Shown piece after piece: positions 17,682-27,211 of a DNA stretch of 64,000 nucleotides. The notes under the pieces were generated by a model. The model saw only the letters and a program-made list of their open reading frames with translations. It did not search any database and was not told the DNA's origin. This stretch comes from an uncultured Planctomycetaceae bacterium. GTDB lineage: Bacteria; Planctomycetota; Planctomycetia; Planctomycetales; Planctomycetaceae. Positions within the stretch are counted from its first letter, which is position 1; each line of letters opens with the position of its first letter. Position numbers and translations under genes: made by a program. The stretch covers positions 156,001 to 220,000 of the forward strand of contig CALSLT010000035.1 in NCBI GenBank assembly GCA_943787265.1, written 5' to 3'.

Positions 17682-19172
17682 TTACAACCCAACTGCCAAC
17701 AAGCCATCGCGAGTTCGGAAATAGATTGTTCCATCTGCGATCGCTGGAGTTCCCAGAACAGGCGAACCCACATCATTAACACTGAGGATCTCGAGTTCGG
17801 CCGAGTTTCGTAGAACGACGACGTTGCCATTTTCACCAGCAACATAGATCTTCCCATCAGCGAGAACTGGTGACGCAAAATAGTCGCCCGCGTTCTGAAT
17901 TCGGACCGGTCCGTAAAGACTTGTCCCCGCTTTGGTATCGAAACACGTCGCGATCCCTCCGCCCTTGATCAACAACATGCGACCATCGGCAACCAATGGC
18001 GAAACGATGTGATCAGTGTGTTTCGTTGAGTGCTTCCACAGAACATGCGTTGCCGTAACGTCACCCCGACCTCCACCACGGACCGCGAGAATGAACTGTG
18101 CAGCAGCTTCGGCCGCGTCGAACGAGGCCCCCGCAAAATTACCCGGATGCAGGAACGCCGCGTCGAGTTCCGCACCTTCCAGCACTCCGTCCCCGTTGGC
18201 ATCACCTTTGTCGAATGTCTTGCGAAAGAAAGCTTCGGGAACTCGACGCTCACCAACGAACGCCTGTACTTCTTCTTTCGTCAACTTTCCATCGCTATTT
18301 CCCGTGTCAGCACGATCGACCGATGCCAGCCACTGGTTCGCGATTCCGCCGCTCTGCAGGGAAATATAGATAACACCGTCTTTCACAACTGGTGTCGTCT
18401 TGATGTTTCGAAGCAGAGTCTTTGCACTCCACAAACGTTTGCCCGACTCTGGATCGTAGCCAACAAGCAGCCCAGTTCCTGCAACAACGATCTCGTCGCC
18501 GTGATCAGTTTTACAGATGACCGGATGCGAATAGTTTACGGCCATGTCGTTGCGATCGTCTTTCCAACGCAGCTTGCCCGTACGTTTATCAAACGCGTAG
18601 AACGCCGGAGCCAGATCGTCATCCTGCACAAACAGCAGCAAGTCCTTGTAAAGAACTGGCGACATGCCAGCTCCCCACTTGAAGACGAAATACGGCACTG
18701 GCAGATTCTTATGCCATACATCTGTCCCAGTCTTCGCATCAAGGGCAACCATGCCAAGAGTTGCGAAGTAAAAGTAAACGCGTTCCGCATCAGCTGCTGG
18801 TGTTGTCGCCGCATGGCTATTGGTTTTGTGAACTGGAGCGATGTCGCCGATCGGCCACTTCCGCATCCAAAGCTGTTTCCCGGTAGCGGCGTCAAAGCCG
18901 TACAGGCCAATCGTTTCGTCATCGACCATCGCGGACGTAAAGACACGACCGGCTGCCACGACCGGGCAACCAATTCCATCTCCGAGTTTCTCTGACCAGC
19001 GGACATTCTTCTCCGCCGAGAATTCTGCGGGCAGCGGATTGCTCGCCGTAGCAACCCCTGCGCTATTTGGGCCCCTGAAGTGAGGCCAGTCTTCACCAGC
19101 AGCCTCGGTTACCAGCAATACACTCATCACGAGGAGAGCCAACAACGACACAGAATTTCTAACTCGGTACAT
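17682..19172 (-). CDS. Secreted PQQ-like beta-propeller with inserted EF-hand pair
   Basis: 496 residues from the ATG at 19172, preceded by a strong GAGGAG site. After the signal peptide the mature protein begins DWPHFRGPNSAGVA, typical of PQQ-like quinoprotein propellers of planctomycetes. Repeats of the form GYDPESGKRLW and GFDAATGKQLW mark the blades. At about 265-325 two EF-hand loops interrupt the propeller, one with DTGNSDGKLTKEE and one with DANGDGVLEGAE. Such proteins are usually extracytoplasmic and non-catalytic or of unknown activity; true PQQ binding is not shown. Calcium binding by the EF-hands is likely. The sialate O-acetylesterase gene lies just upstream on the same strand. 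Confidence 0.85.
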   Translation of the reverse strand: MYRVRNSVSLLALLVMSVLLVTEAAGEDWPHFRGPNSAGVATASNPLPAEFSAEKNVRWSEKLGDGIGCPVVAAGRVFTSAMVDDETIGLYGFDAATGKQLWMRKWPIGDIAPVHKTNSHAATTPAADAERVYFYFATLGMVALDAKTGTDVWHKNLPVPYFVFKWGAGMSPVLYKDLLLFVQDDDLAPAFYAFDKRTGKLRWKDDRNDMAVNYSHPVICKTDHGDEIVVAGTGLLVGYDPESGKRLWSAKTLLRNIKTTPVVKDGVIYISLQSGGIANQWLASVDRADTGNSDGKLTKEEVQAFVGERRVPEAFFRKTFDKGDANGDGVLEGAELDAAFLHPGNFAGASFDAAEAAAQFILAVRGGGRGDVTATHVLWKHSTKHTDHIVSPLVADGRMLLIKGGGIATCFDTKAGTSLYGPVRIQNAGDYFASPVLADGKIYVAGENGNVVVLRNSAELEILSVNDVGSPVLGTPAIADGTIYFRTRDGLLAVGL

Positions 19173-19229
19173 GATGATCTCCTCGGATGAATTCGAACCT
19201 TGAATCTTCAGGAACAAGTCACGCCTTTA

Positions 19230-20630
19230 TTATTCGCCCGTTCCGCCTTGCCAGTTGTCAGTCTGAAAAGGAGACGCCGGCAGGCCTTCACTATTCACGA
19301 GATTTGGATTCGCCAGCTTATGCCAGCCAAATCGAACGTTCTTAGGCTCCGCGACTTCCGCAGATGAAACAACGACTGACTGGCCATCGATTTTCGCGTC
19401 AGCCCCGACGAACTTCCCATCGGCTCCCGCGACTTGAAACTCCGACAACGCCGCATCATTGCTCGATTTTAATCCACCAGCGACATGAGCAAACTCAATA
19501 CGGATTGACTTGCCCTCGACCTTCATCGATCGGAACAAAGGGCCGGAATAGACAACATCCTTCTTGCCGTAAGTCTTGGCCAGAGCCCAACGTGCCAGTC
19601 GATTCCCGACGTCCAATTTGTTGCGGGGGTGAATGTCGGCAATGTTGTCAACAAGGTCAGTCGTCACAGCCATTCCTGTCCGCGGCAATTTCAAACTGGC
19701 GGTCTGACCTTCCCAGAGAGCGGGCAACTGGCCGGGCTCGTAGCGGGCGCCTGACCACGGTGCGATCTGCACAAAGTAAAACGGCAGTTCCGAGTTCCAG
19801 GTTTTTCGCCAGCCTTCGACCAGGTCTTTTGTCTTGTCGAAATATGTCAAACCGTTCTTGCGAATGACATTCGTTTCACCCTGGTACCAAATCGCCCCCC
19901 GGACGCCGAAAGGCTGCAACGGCGCGATCATTCCGTTGTACATGCCGCCGGAACCTGCGTCTGTCACCGTCCAGGGTTCAATTGGTGAACCTCCCCACGA
20001 GCTGTTAATCAGTCCAACCGGCACATCACCGTCCTCATGCACCTTGCGGCCGAAGTAGTACAAGACGCCCGAGAACGCCGGAACGGATTCGGGAGTACAC
20101 GCCGTCCAGTGAGCCGTCACTTCGACATCATCGGCTGGTTCATTCTTCTGTACTTTCTTGACATGAAACAGGCGAATGTTTGGATGCTTTGCCGCAGCAA
20201 TCGCTTCCGCCGCGCCATTCGTATTTCGCAGTTGCCATTCCATATTGGACTGCCCTGAGCCGACCCAGACATCACCGATCAGAATGTCGTCCAGTGTGAC
20301 CGTGTTGTTTCCGACGACCGTCAGTGAGTGAGCCTTTCCATCGGCCTTCATTGCCGGAAGCGAAACTTTCCACTTTCCGTCGGCATCGGCCGTGGCGGCA
20401 GCAGACGAGTCGCCAATCGTTACGGTCACTTTTTCACTGGCGTCGGCCCATCCCCAGACAGGAATCGGCATATCCCGTTGCAGAACCATGTGGCTGTTCA
20501 AAACCGACGGCAACTTGACATCCGCACGAAGGTCTCGCGTCGCCACCAGGCCACACGAGATAAGAATTCCGAAATACGTAATCGCAAAGCGAAACGTTTT
20601 GCCATGACGAGCGTTTCTCAGTTCAGTCAT
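19230..20630 (-). CDS. Sialate O-acetylesterase family protein
   Basis: 466 residues with a signal peptide (about 1-36) and an AAGGTG ribosome binding site. The beta-sandwich start KLPSVLNSHMVLQRDMPIPVWGWA is characteristic of this family. The SGNH catalytic motifs are GSGQSNMEW (Ser), WYQGETN, and a late DIHPRNK (Asp-His). The family removes O-acetyl groups from sialic acids and from plant or algal polysaccharides. It reads toward the PQQ/EF-hand gene with a 57-bp gap, so the two may be co-transcribed. Actual substrate unknown. Confidence 0.9.
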   Translation of the reverse strand: MTELRNARHGKTFRFAITYFGILISCGLVATRDLRADVKLPSVLNSHMVLQRDMPIPVWGWADASEKVTVTIGDSSAAATADADGKWKVSLPAMKADGKAHSLTVVGNNTVTLDDILIGDVWVGSGQSNMEWQLRNTNGAAEAIAAAKHPNIRLFHVKKVQKNEPADDVEVTAHWTACTPESVPAFSGVLYYFGRKVHEDGDVPVGLINSSWGGSPIEPWTVTDAGSGGMYNGMIAPLQPFGVRGAIWYQGETNVIRKNGLTYFDKTKDLVEGWRKTWNSELPFYFVQIAPWSGARYEPGQLPALWEGQTASLKLPRTGMAVTTDLVDNIADIHPRNKLDVGNRLARWALAKTYGKKDVVYSGPLFRSMKVEGKSIRIEFAHVAGGLKSSNDAALSEFQVAGADGKFVGADAKIDGQSVVVSSAEVAEPKNVRFGWHKLANPNLVNSEGLPASPFQTDNWQGGTGE

Positions 20631-20846
20631 CGAAGCACCTTTTCTGCATCAGGTTGCGATTCTTGAGCGTCGCCATGAGACTTTGCAGTATCCAGTCTGC
20701 AGAACCCGCCAGCGACCGATCAGCATTCTGGTGACTAAACACGACGCTGTGAACTGACTCCGGCAACAAGTCGGAAACATCTCGGAACCGCAAATCGACT
20801 CAGCCAATACTGAATCCGCATTAGCAGAGAATTCAGGCGACACTTC

Positions 20847-21506
20847 ATGCCAGCAAACATCGAATGCCCATGCGGCCACACTGTCCGAGTCCCGGACGAG
20901 TTAACCAATACGCGGATCAAATGCCCGGTCTGCGGCGAGTTGCTGTCGGCCGTAGCCGTCCAACCTGACGACTCTGTCTGGGAAGCCACCGAACAATCGC
21001 CAGTCGACGCTTCCAAAGAACCACCGGACGCGACAACAGATTCGCCACAGTCAGCGAAATCTGAAGCGGATGCATCGGACTATCCAGACCTGACTTCCAC
21101 TGGACGATCCCGTACGGCTTCCAGCTTCCACGGAAAAGGAGCGTTCCTATTTGCTGGCTTGCCAATGCCATCGCTCACTACGGAATCAAGAGTCGCGCTC
21201 TTGCCCGAACGAGTCCGTATCAAGTCAAAGGGTCTATTCGGAAATCGCCATCTCGACCTTCGACTTTCTGAAGTGACGTCCGTTGAGACTCGCCGGTCCC
21301 CCGGATGGTACTTGCTGCTACTTGCAATTCTCTTCCTCCCGGCAAACGGAGTTGGGTTGATCTTTCTGTTGCCGTTTCTATTCATTCGTCATTCCTACCT
21401 GATCATGCGGTGCGGAAACGCCAGCGTTGCCATTCGCTTCAGCGGCGACGACACAGACGCCATATCCGTAGGTGACGCTATTCTTAGCGCAGCTCAGTCT
21501 GGATAA
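20847..21506 (+). CDS. Zinc-ribbon membrane protein of unknown function
   Basis: 219 residues. An N-terminal zinc ribbon is formed by C7, C9, C26 and C29 (CPC...CPVC). A polar linker of about 60 residues follows. After a folded segment (about 100-150) comes a hydrophobic double stretch, GWYLLLLAILFLPANGVGLIFLLPFLFI, probably two membrane segments, then about 40 residues ending in a helix. This plan, a ribbon plus a short membrane part, is common among uncharacterised planctomycete proteins. Function unknown. It lies between the divergent sialate esterase and the DUF1549/DUF1553 gene. Confidence 0.6.
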   Translation: MPANIECPCGHTVRVPDELTNTRIKCPVCGELLSAVAVQPDDSVWEATEQSPVDASKEPPDATTDSPQSAKSEADASDYPDLTSTGRSRTASSFHGKGAFLFAGLPMPSLTTESRVALLPERVRIKSKGLFGNRHLDLRLSEVTSVETRRSPGWYLLLLAILFLPANGVGLIFLLPFLFIRHSYLIMRCGNASVAIRFSGDDTDAISVGDAILSAAQSG

Positions 21507-21623
21507 CTTCCTGACTCCAAAAACGTTGAGAACGAAACCGCCCCGACTTCCGAAAAGTCTGACTTCAGCGATCGGTGTTGCTTAACACATCCCAAATTTG
21601 CGACGATCGCTTCTGAACCGAAC

Positions 21624-24600
21624 ATGAATGCTCCCACTTCCAAACGCGAGTCAATGATCGTCACGACTCGTCAAAACTCCATGCGAGGCGCAGTGATGCG
21701 TGTTCTGACTCTAATTACTCTTGCCGTCACCGGATTCAGCACAGCGTCTGCTGCATCCGCGACTCCCCCAACCTACGAGCGGGACATACGTCCGATCTTT
21801 CGGGCTCATTGTTTCGACTGTCACGGGGCGACGGACGAACTAAAGGGTGGACTCGATCTGCGACTCGTACGGTTCCTTCAGAAAGGGGGCGAGAGCGGCC
21901 CTGCAATCTCACCCGGCCAGCCGAATGAAAGCTTCCTGGTAGAACGGATTCGCAGCGGTGAAATGCCGCCAGGCGAAGGCACAGTTCCAGAAGACGAAAT
22001 TGCGATCATCGAAGCATGGATCGCGGCTGGAGCGAAAACGGCTCGGCCGGAGCCTGAGTCGATCGGCCCCGGACTTGGTATCACCGAAGAGGAACGCAGT
22101 TTCTGGTCGTTTCAGCCGATTCGTCGACCAACGATTCCGAATCGCGAGTCTTTCCCCAACGATGATCGAGTGCGGACACCGATCGACGGCTTACTGTTGA
22201 AGGCGGCGATGGCTGACTCCGGGATAAACGACACGGTCAGTATTGCGAATGGCCAGGCCGCGTTTGCCGACGATGCCGACCGTCGAACGCTTGTCATTCG
22301 AGCGTACTTTGATCTGACTGGTCTCCCGCCATCCCCAGCCGAAATCGAAACGTGGCTCAACGATGCGAAGGACGACTGGTACGACCGTTTGCTGACCAAC
22401 CTGCTGGATTCGCCTCACTATGGCGAGCGTTGGGGGCGGCACTGGCTGGACGTCGCGGGCTATGCCGACTCGGAAGGGTACTCGACACAGGACTCCGAAC
22501 GTGCGTGGGCATGGAAGTATCGCGACTGGGTCATCCGCGCGTTGAATCAGGATATGCCGTTCGATCAATTTGTTGCCGAGCAGCTTGCAGGCGATGAGCT
22601 TGCCGAACCGATCAATGGTGACCTCACTCCCAAACAAATCGATCTGTTCTCGGCGACGGGTTTTCTTCGCATGGCCGCAGACGGAACTGGCAGCGGAGCA
22701 AACAATCCCGACGGTCGCAACCAGGTAATCGCCGACACGTTAAAGATCGTTGGAACGTCTTTACTCGGACTGAGTCTGCAGTGTGCGCAGTGCCACGACC
22801 ATCGCTACGACCCAATTCCGCACACTGATTATTTCGCTATCCGTGCGGTGTTTGAGCCGGCGCTCGACTGGAAGTCCTGGAAGGTTCCTAACGCACGCCG
22901 AATTTCACTTTACACCGCCGCCGACCGAAAGCTGGCCGCCGAAATCGAGGCCGAAGCCGCCAAGATCACGGCAGAAAAAACCGTAAAACAGACCGAGTAC
23001 ATGAAGGAGGCTCTTGATCAGGAGCTAATGAAATACGAAGAGCCGCTTCGCACACAACTTCGAGACGCTTATCAGACAGCCAAAAACAAGCGAACCGACG
23101 AGCAGAAGCAACTGCTCAAGAAGAATCCAAGCGTCAACATCTCGACGGGCACTCTGTATCAGTATCTTCCCAAAGCCGCTGAAGAGCTGAAAAAGTTCGA
23201 CGCGAAGATCGCTGAAACACGAGCAAAGAAACCTGTCGAGGAATTCGTACGAGCTCTGATCGAACCGCCGAACCACTCGCCGGAAACGAAACTGTTCCAC
23301 CGAGGCGACCATCAGCAGCCGAAGCAAACCGTTACGCCCGCGTCGCTCAGCGTCGCCAGCCCAGACGGGCAGCCGATTCAGTTTCCGCTAAACGATGACA
23401 AGTCCCCGACGACCGGCCGCCGGCTCGCATTCGCGCAGTGGCTCGCGAGCCGAGACAACCCACTGTTCGCCCGAGTGATCGTCAACCGAGTTTGGATGCA
23501 CCACTTCGGAAAAGGACTGGTTTCGACGCCCGCCGACTTCGGCAAGCTTGGAACAAAGCCTTCACACCCGGAAGTTCTCGATTGGCTCGCCGACGAATTC
23601 ATCGCCAACGGCTGGAGTCTGAAATCCCTGCACCGGACAATTCTGTCGTCAACCGCCTGGCGTCAGAGTAAAGAACTCTCTGATAAACCTTCTGCGTTTC
23701 CTGTCCCTCTCCAACGACTCGAGGCCGAGACACTTCGCGACCGCATGCTGGCAGCATCCGGGCAACTGGACCAAACGTTGCTCGGCCGACCGACGAAGAT
23801 CAAAAAGGACGACACCGGACAGGTCGTTGTTGACGGAACGCAAACTCGCCGCAGCCTGTACATCCAGGTAAGACGCAGCCGCCCCGTCGCCATGCTGCAG
23901 TCATTTGATGCTCCGGTCATGGAGACCAACTGCGAAAGCCGTCCCAGCTCGACGGTCGCCACGCAATCATTGATGCTGCTTAACGGCCAGTTCATCCTCG
24001 AACAGGCCGTAAAACTCGCTGACCGAGTTCGTACCGAAGCCAAACCGCCGACCGCCGAACAGATCGAACTCGTTAAAGACATCCGACGCCCGGAGGTTCA
24101 GGAATGGCAATACGGCTACGGCTCGTACGACAAAGCGGCTAATCGCACCGGCTCGTTCACCCCACTCACTCATTGGTCCGGTTCGCGATGGCAGGCTGGT
24201 GAAAAACTTCCTGATGCAAAAGTCGGCTACGTATCGCTGCACGCGACGGGCGGACATCCTGACATTCTTGGACGAGACGTCATTCGACGATGGACGGCGC
24301 CCACGAGTGGCCATGTCCAGATTATCGGCAACCTGTCGCACGGCTCTTCGAACGGAGACGGAGTGCGCGGTCGAGTCGTTTCAAGTCGCTCGGGAAAAAC
24401 CGGCGAATGGGTCGCGTTCAACGGCGGAACCGACACGTCAGTGAATGATCTCACCGTCCAATCCGGAGACACAATCGATTTCGTCACCGATTGCCGAACC
24501 ACTCATACGTCGGACTCGTTTAACTGGCCGGTGACGATCAAGCTAACCACCGCAGGTGTGAAGGAACGTGTCGCTAATTCAAAAGACGCGTTTCACGGAC

Positions 24601-24836
24601 CAGCAGAATCAATCGAGACTATTCCCGGACAGATTGTCAGAGCGTGGCAGTTGGCCTTGTGCCGTCCCCCGTCGCCGGATGAGATGCATCTCGCCGTCAG
24701 CTTTGTCGCCGAGCAAGTCGAAACTTTCCTACGCACGCCGACTGGAATCCCCAAAGGGCAAACGGCTACCGGCCAGGCAATGACCAGTCTCTGCCAAACT
24801 CTCCTGGGAGCGAACGAGTTTCTTTACATTGAGTAA
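21624..24836 (+). CDS. Planctomycete cytochrome-type DUF1549/DUF1553 protein with inserted beta-sandwich
   Basis: 1070 residues; starts at 21681 or 21696 would place the signal peptide nearer the N-terminus. A cytochrome-c-like domain (PSCyt1, about 50-140) has the haem motif CFDCH. DUF1549 follows (about 190-395), ending with CAQCHDHRYDP, then DUF1553 from about 575, with RRLAFAQWLASRDNPLFARV and LNGQFILEQ. A region of about 195 residues (805-1000), predicted as a beta-sandwich from its GHPDILGRDVIRRWTAPTSG pattern, is inserted before the last DUF1553 helices (IVRAWQLALCRPPS). The DUF1501 gene follows after 55 bp and is its usual partner. The set is thought to be envelope-located; the reaction is unknown. 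Confidence 0.85.
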   Translation: MNAPTSKRESMIVTTRQNSMRGAVMRVLTLITLAVTGFSTASAASATPPTYERDIRPIFRAHCFDCHGATDELKGGLDLRLVRFLQKGGESGPAISPGQPNESFLVERIRSGEMPPGEGTVPEDEIAIIEAWIAAGAKTARPEPESIGPGLGITEEERSFWSFQPIRRPTIPNRESFPNDDRVRTPIDGLLLKAAMADSGINDTVSIANGQAAFADDADRRTLVIRAYFDLTGLPPSPAEIETWLNDAKDDWYDRLLTNLLDSPHYGERWGRHWLDVAGYADSEGYSTQDSERAWAWKYRDWVIRALNQDMPFDQFVAEQLAGDELAEPINGDLTPKQIDLFSATGFLRMAADGTGSGANNPDGRNQVIADTLKIVGTSLLGLSLQCAQCHDHRYDPIPHTDYFAIRAVFEPALDWKSWKVPNARRISLYTAADRKLAAEIEAEAAKITAEKTVKQTEYMKEALDQELMKYEEPLRTQLRDAYQTAKNKRTDEQKQLLKKNPSVNISTGTLYQYLPKAAEELKKFDAKIAETRAKKPVEEFVRALIEPPNHSPETKLFHRGDHQQPKQTVTPASLSVASPDGQPIQFPLNDDKSPTTGRRLAFAQWLASRDNPLFARVIVNRVWMHHFGKGLVSTPADFGKLGTKPSHPEVLDWLADEFIANGWSLKSLHRTILSSTAWRQSKELSDKPSAFPVPLQRLEAETLRDRMLAASGQLDQTLLGRPTKIKKDDTGQVVVDGTQTRRSLYIQVRRSRPVAMLQSFDAPVMETNCESRPSSTVATQSLMLLNGQFILEQAVKLADRVRTEAKPPTAEQIELVKDIRRPEVQEWQYGYGSYDKAANRTGSFTPLTHWSGSRWQAGEKLPDAKVGYVSLHATGGHPDILGRDVIRRWTAPTSGHVQIIGNLSHGSSNGDGVRGRVVSSRSGKTGEWVAFNGGTDTSVNDLTVQSGDTIDFVTDCRTTHTSDSFNWPVTIKLTTAGVKERVANSKDAFHGPAESIETIPGQIVRAWQLALCRPPSPDEMHLAVSFVAEQVETFLRTPTGIPKGQTATGQAMTSLCQTLLGANEFLYIE

Positions 24837-24891
24837 ACTCTAGCGCAAACAGCCGCGTAGCCTGGACAAACAACTCAGCGGAGAAGATCAA

Positions 24892-26328
24892 GTGACGATT
24901 TCGCGACGCGAATTTCTCAATCAGAACGCAATGGGCATCGGCTCGGTGGCGTTGGCGTGGCTGCTTCAGCAGGAACGTGCCCATGCCATCCCTAAAAATA
25001 TTCCGAAGCCGAACCAGACGTACGATCTCAGTCCGAAACAACCTGACTTTGAGCCGCGTGCGAAGGCAATGATCTCGCTGTTTCAACACGGCGGGCCATC
25101 GCACATGGATCTGACAGATCCGAAACCAGAACTCACAAAATTCGACGGGACGGATTACAAAGAAGACGTCGCGTACAGTTTTGCTAACGCGGCCAGCAAG
25201 AAACTGTTGGGGACTCGGTGGAAGTTCCGGAAACACGGAGAGTGTGGTACCGAGCTTTCCGAATTACTGCCTGAGACCGGCCGCATCGCCGACGACATTT
25301 GCCTCATCCGCAGTATGCACACTGGCGCGAACGGCCACGAAGTTTCCATCCGCTACTTTCACGGTGGCATTCCCGGCGTGCTCGGGAGACCTCACCTGGC
25401 CTCCTGGCTGCTGTACGGACTGGGCGCCGAAACTCAAGACCTGCCCGCGTACATGGTACTGACTGATCCGGGCGGACAACCGGTAGACAATATCAACAAC
25501 TGGTCGAGCGGCTTCATGCCTCCGCTTTACCAGGGAACGGTGCTGCGACCAAAGGAGCCGCGAGTTCTGAACCTCGACGCACCCGCTCATCTGAAAGGCG
25601 AGCCTCAGCAGCAGAACCTGAAACTGCTGCAAACCCTCAACCGCCAACACGCTAAGCGTTTTCCGCACGAAGCCGACCTCGAAGCCCGAATTGCCAGCTA
25701 CGAACTCGCCGCGCGAATGCAGACAGCCGCTCGCGAGGCGCTCGACATCTCTCAGGAGACCAAAGCGACGCAGGACCTATACGGACTCGACCAGAAAGAA
25801 ACTCGCGAGTACGGCACACGTTGCCTGATCGCTCGCCGACTTGTTGAACGAGGGGTTCGCTTCGTGCAACTCTTCCTGGCTGGCCAGCCGTGGGATAACC
25901 ACAGCAACCTCGGCACAACTTTGCCTTCCATCTGTCGCCGAACCGACAAACCATCGGCGGCACTGGTAACCGACCTCAAGCAACGAGGCATGCTCGACGA
26001 AACGATCGTCCATTGGGGCGGAGAAATCGGGCGTCTCCCAGTCACACAAAACCAAGGCAGCCCCGAGAAGCACGGCCGCGATCACAACGGCCAGGGATTC
26101 AGCATCTGGATGGCGGGTGGCGGGTTCAAACCAAGCATGACTTTCGGAGCAACCGACGAATTCGGCCATCGCGCCGTCGAGAACGTCGTCACTCCCAACG
26201 ACTACCAGGCAACGCTGCTTCGATTATTCGGCCTCGACGTCAACGAACTGGTGTTTCCCTACAACGGGCAAGCTCAAAACATCACCGCCGGGCGCAAGGC
26301 TCGCGTCGTCGACGAAATTCTCGCTTAG
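24892..26328 (+). CDS. DUF1501 family protein (GTG start)
   Basis: 478 residues from a GTG preceded by GGAGAAG. The N-terminus TISRREFLNQNAMGIGSVALAWLL is a Tat-type signal with the twin arginine. DUF1501 motifs include FQHGGPSHMDLTDPKP, LIRSMHTGANGHE, ARRLVERGVRFVQLF, WDNH, and GGEIGRLPV followed by KHGRDHNGQGFS. The family has an alkaline-phosphatase/sulfatase-like fold and is nearly always paired with DUF1549/DUF1553 cytochromes, as here. The biochemical role is not known. An insertion sequence begins at the base after its stop codon, but the C-terminus (EILA) matches that of the other DUF1501 gene at 41118, so the protein is intact. Confidence 0.88.
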   Translation: MTISRREFLNQNAMGIGSVALAWLLQQERAHAIPKNIPKPNQTYDLSPKQPDFEPRAKAMISLFQHGGPSHMDLTDPKPELTKFDGTDYKEDVAYSFANAASKKLLGTRWKFRKHGECGTELSELLPETGRIADDICLIRSMHTGANGHEVSIRYFHGGIPGVLGRPHLASWLLYGLGAETQDLPAYMVLTDPGGQPVDNINNWSSGFMPPLYQGTVLRPKEPRVLNLDAPAHLKGEPQQQNLKLLQTLNRQHAKRFPHEADLEARIASYELAARMQTAAREALDISQETKATQDLYGLDQKETREYGTRCLIARRLVERGVRFVQLFLAGQPWDNHSNLGTTLPSICRRTDKPSAALVTDLKQRGMLDETIVHWGGEIGRLPVTQNQGSPEKHGRDHNGQGFSIWMAGGGFKPSMTFGATDEFGHRAVENVVTPNDYQATLLRLFGLDVNELVFPYNGQAQNITAGRKARVVDEILA

Positions 26329-26341
26329 GTCGTACGGACAT

Positions 26342-26782
26342 TCAGACCATGTCTGTGATTAGTGCTGCGAGCCAGATGAAGCCGGCGAAGTTCGCCGGCT
26401 TTTTCTCGTAGCGTGTGGCGATGCGGCGGCAGCGTTTGATTCTTCCAAAGAATCGTTCGATGAGATTGCGGTGTTTGTAGACCGTCCTGTTGTATCTCTT
26501 TTTCTTTTTGCGTCCGGCATTTGGCTTGATGCACACCTTTGCCCTGAGCTGTCGGGCACGCTTGCGGATCGCGTCTGAATCGTACGCGGCGTCAGCGATG
26601 ATGGTGCCCACATCACCGCGTTTGAAGTCTTTGAGCAACTGTTCTCCCAAAGGAGCATCGCCACGTTGACCGACCGTCAGCTGGAAGGTGACAAGCCGGC
26701 CGCTCCTGCCAGTTACTGCGTGAACTTTGGTCGTCAGTCCGCCACGAGAACGGCCAAGGCAGCGTCGTTCGTCAGCGTCTTC
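26342..26782 (-). CDS. IS5-family transposase, OrfB part (made by -1 frameshift)
   Basis: 146 residues in the frame one base back from OrfA, entered at 26782. It carries CLGRSRGGLTTKVHAV, the second catalytic aspartate in IIADAAYDSDAIR, and the glutamate in RNLIERFFGRIKR, completing the DDE triad. It ends ANFAGFIWLAALITDMV just inside the left inverted repeat. Alone it has no convincing start codon and ribosome binding site, so production as an OrfA-OrfB fusion is the likely route. Confidence 0.8.
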   Translation of the reverse strand, partial: EDADERRCLGRSRGGLTTKVHAVTGRSGRLVTFQLTVGQRGDAPLGEQLLKDFKRGDVGTIIADAAYDSDAIRKRARQLRAKVCIKPNAGRKKKKRYNRTVYKHRNLIERFFGRIKRCRRIATRYEKKPANFAGFIWLAALITDMV

Positions 26783-27138
26783 TTTTTTTCATCTGCCAGG
26801 CGGCGTCCGGTGGAAGCGACCGGGTGAGCTTTGATGCTGGTAGAATCTATCTGTACTTCCTGCAATTCGTCTGTCAGTCCTGACTCACCGATGGCCAGGA
26901 AAATCCGCTCCCAGACGCCTCGGGAACACCAGCGATCGTACCGCTTCCAAACCGAGTTGGGTTTTCCGTATCGACCAGGAAGATCTTCCCAGGGAATGCC
27001 AGTTTTCAGCACAAACAACACGGCGTTGATAAACAATCGATTGTTACGACCTGTCCGCCCTGGATCACTTTTCTTTCCCGGGATCAAACTCTTGATCACA
27101 TTCCACTGTTCATCGCTCAGTTCATGACGTCGGACCAT
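26734..27138 (-). CDS. IS5-family transposase, OrfA
   Basis: About 134 residues from the ATG at 27138, which has AAGGA eight bases upstream; ATG 27147 is also in frame. The start VRRHELSDEQWNVIKSLIPG is the typical N-terminal DUF4096-like domain of IS5 transposases. RTGRNNRLFINAVLFVLKTGIPWEDLP and the first catalytic aspartate in QIDSTSIKAHPVASTGRR follow. Translation in this frame stops at 26734. At 26782-26788 the heptamer A-AAA-AAG allows a -1 shift into the second frame, giving a full DDE transposase. Confidence 0.82.
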   Translation of the reverse strand: MVRRHELSDEQWNVIKSLIPGKKSDPGRTGRNNRLFINAVLFVLKTGIPWEDLPGRYGKPNSVWKRYDRWCSRGVWERIFLAIGESGLTDELQEVQIDSTSIKAHPVASTGRRLADEKKKTLTNDAALAVLVAD

Positions 27139-27211
27139 CGTGCTCATCCTTGAGACGATAGACATCCTCATTCAAACTAACGACAAACAGCAAGATGAAT
27201 GTCCGTACGAC

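Larger units (their letters stand above)
26329..27211 (-). mobile_element. IS5-family insertion sequence, apparently complete
   Basis: 883 bp bounded by perfect 16-bp inverted repeats: GTCGTACGGACATTCA at 26329-26344 and its reverse complement at 27196-27211. Inside are two overlapping minus-strand transposase frames joined by a -1 frameshift signal, as in the IS427-type branch of IS5. The left flank reads TTAG, fitting the YTAR target of IS5 elements, but no matching duplication is seen on the right because another insertion sequence begins at 27212. Its left end abuts the DUF1501 stop codon. Confidence 0.88.

Noticed and set aside
18030..18995. 321-codon plus-strand frame
   Set aside because: Antisense shadow of the PQQ/EF-hand gene.
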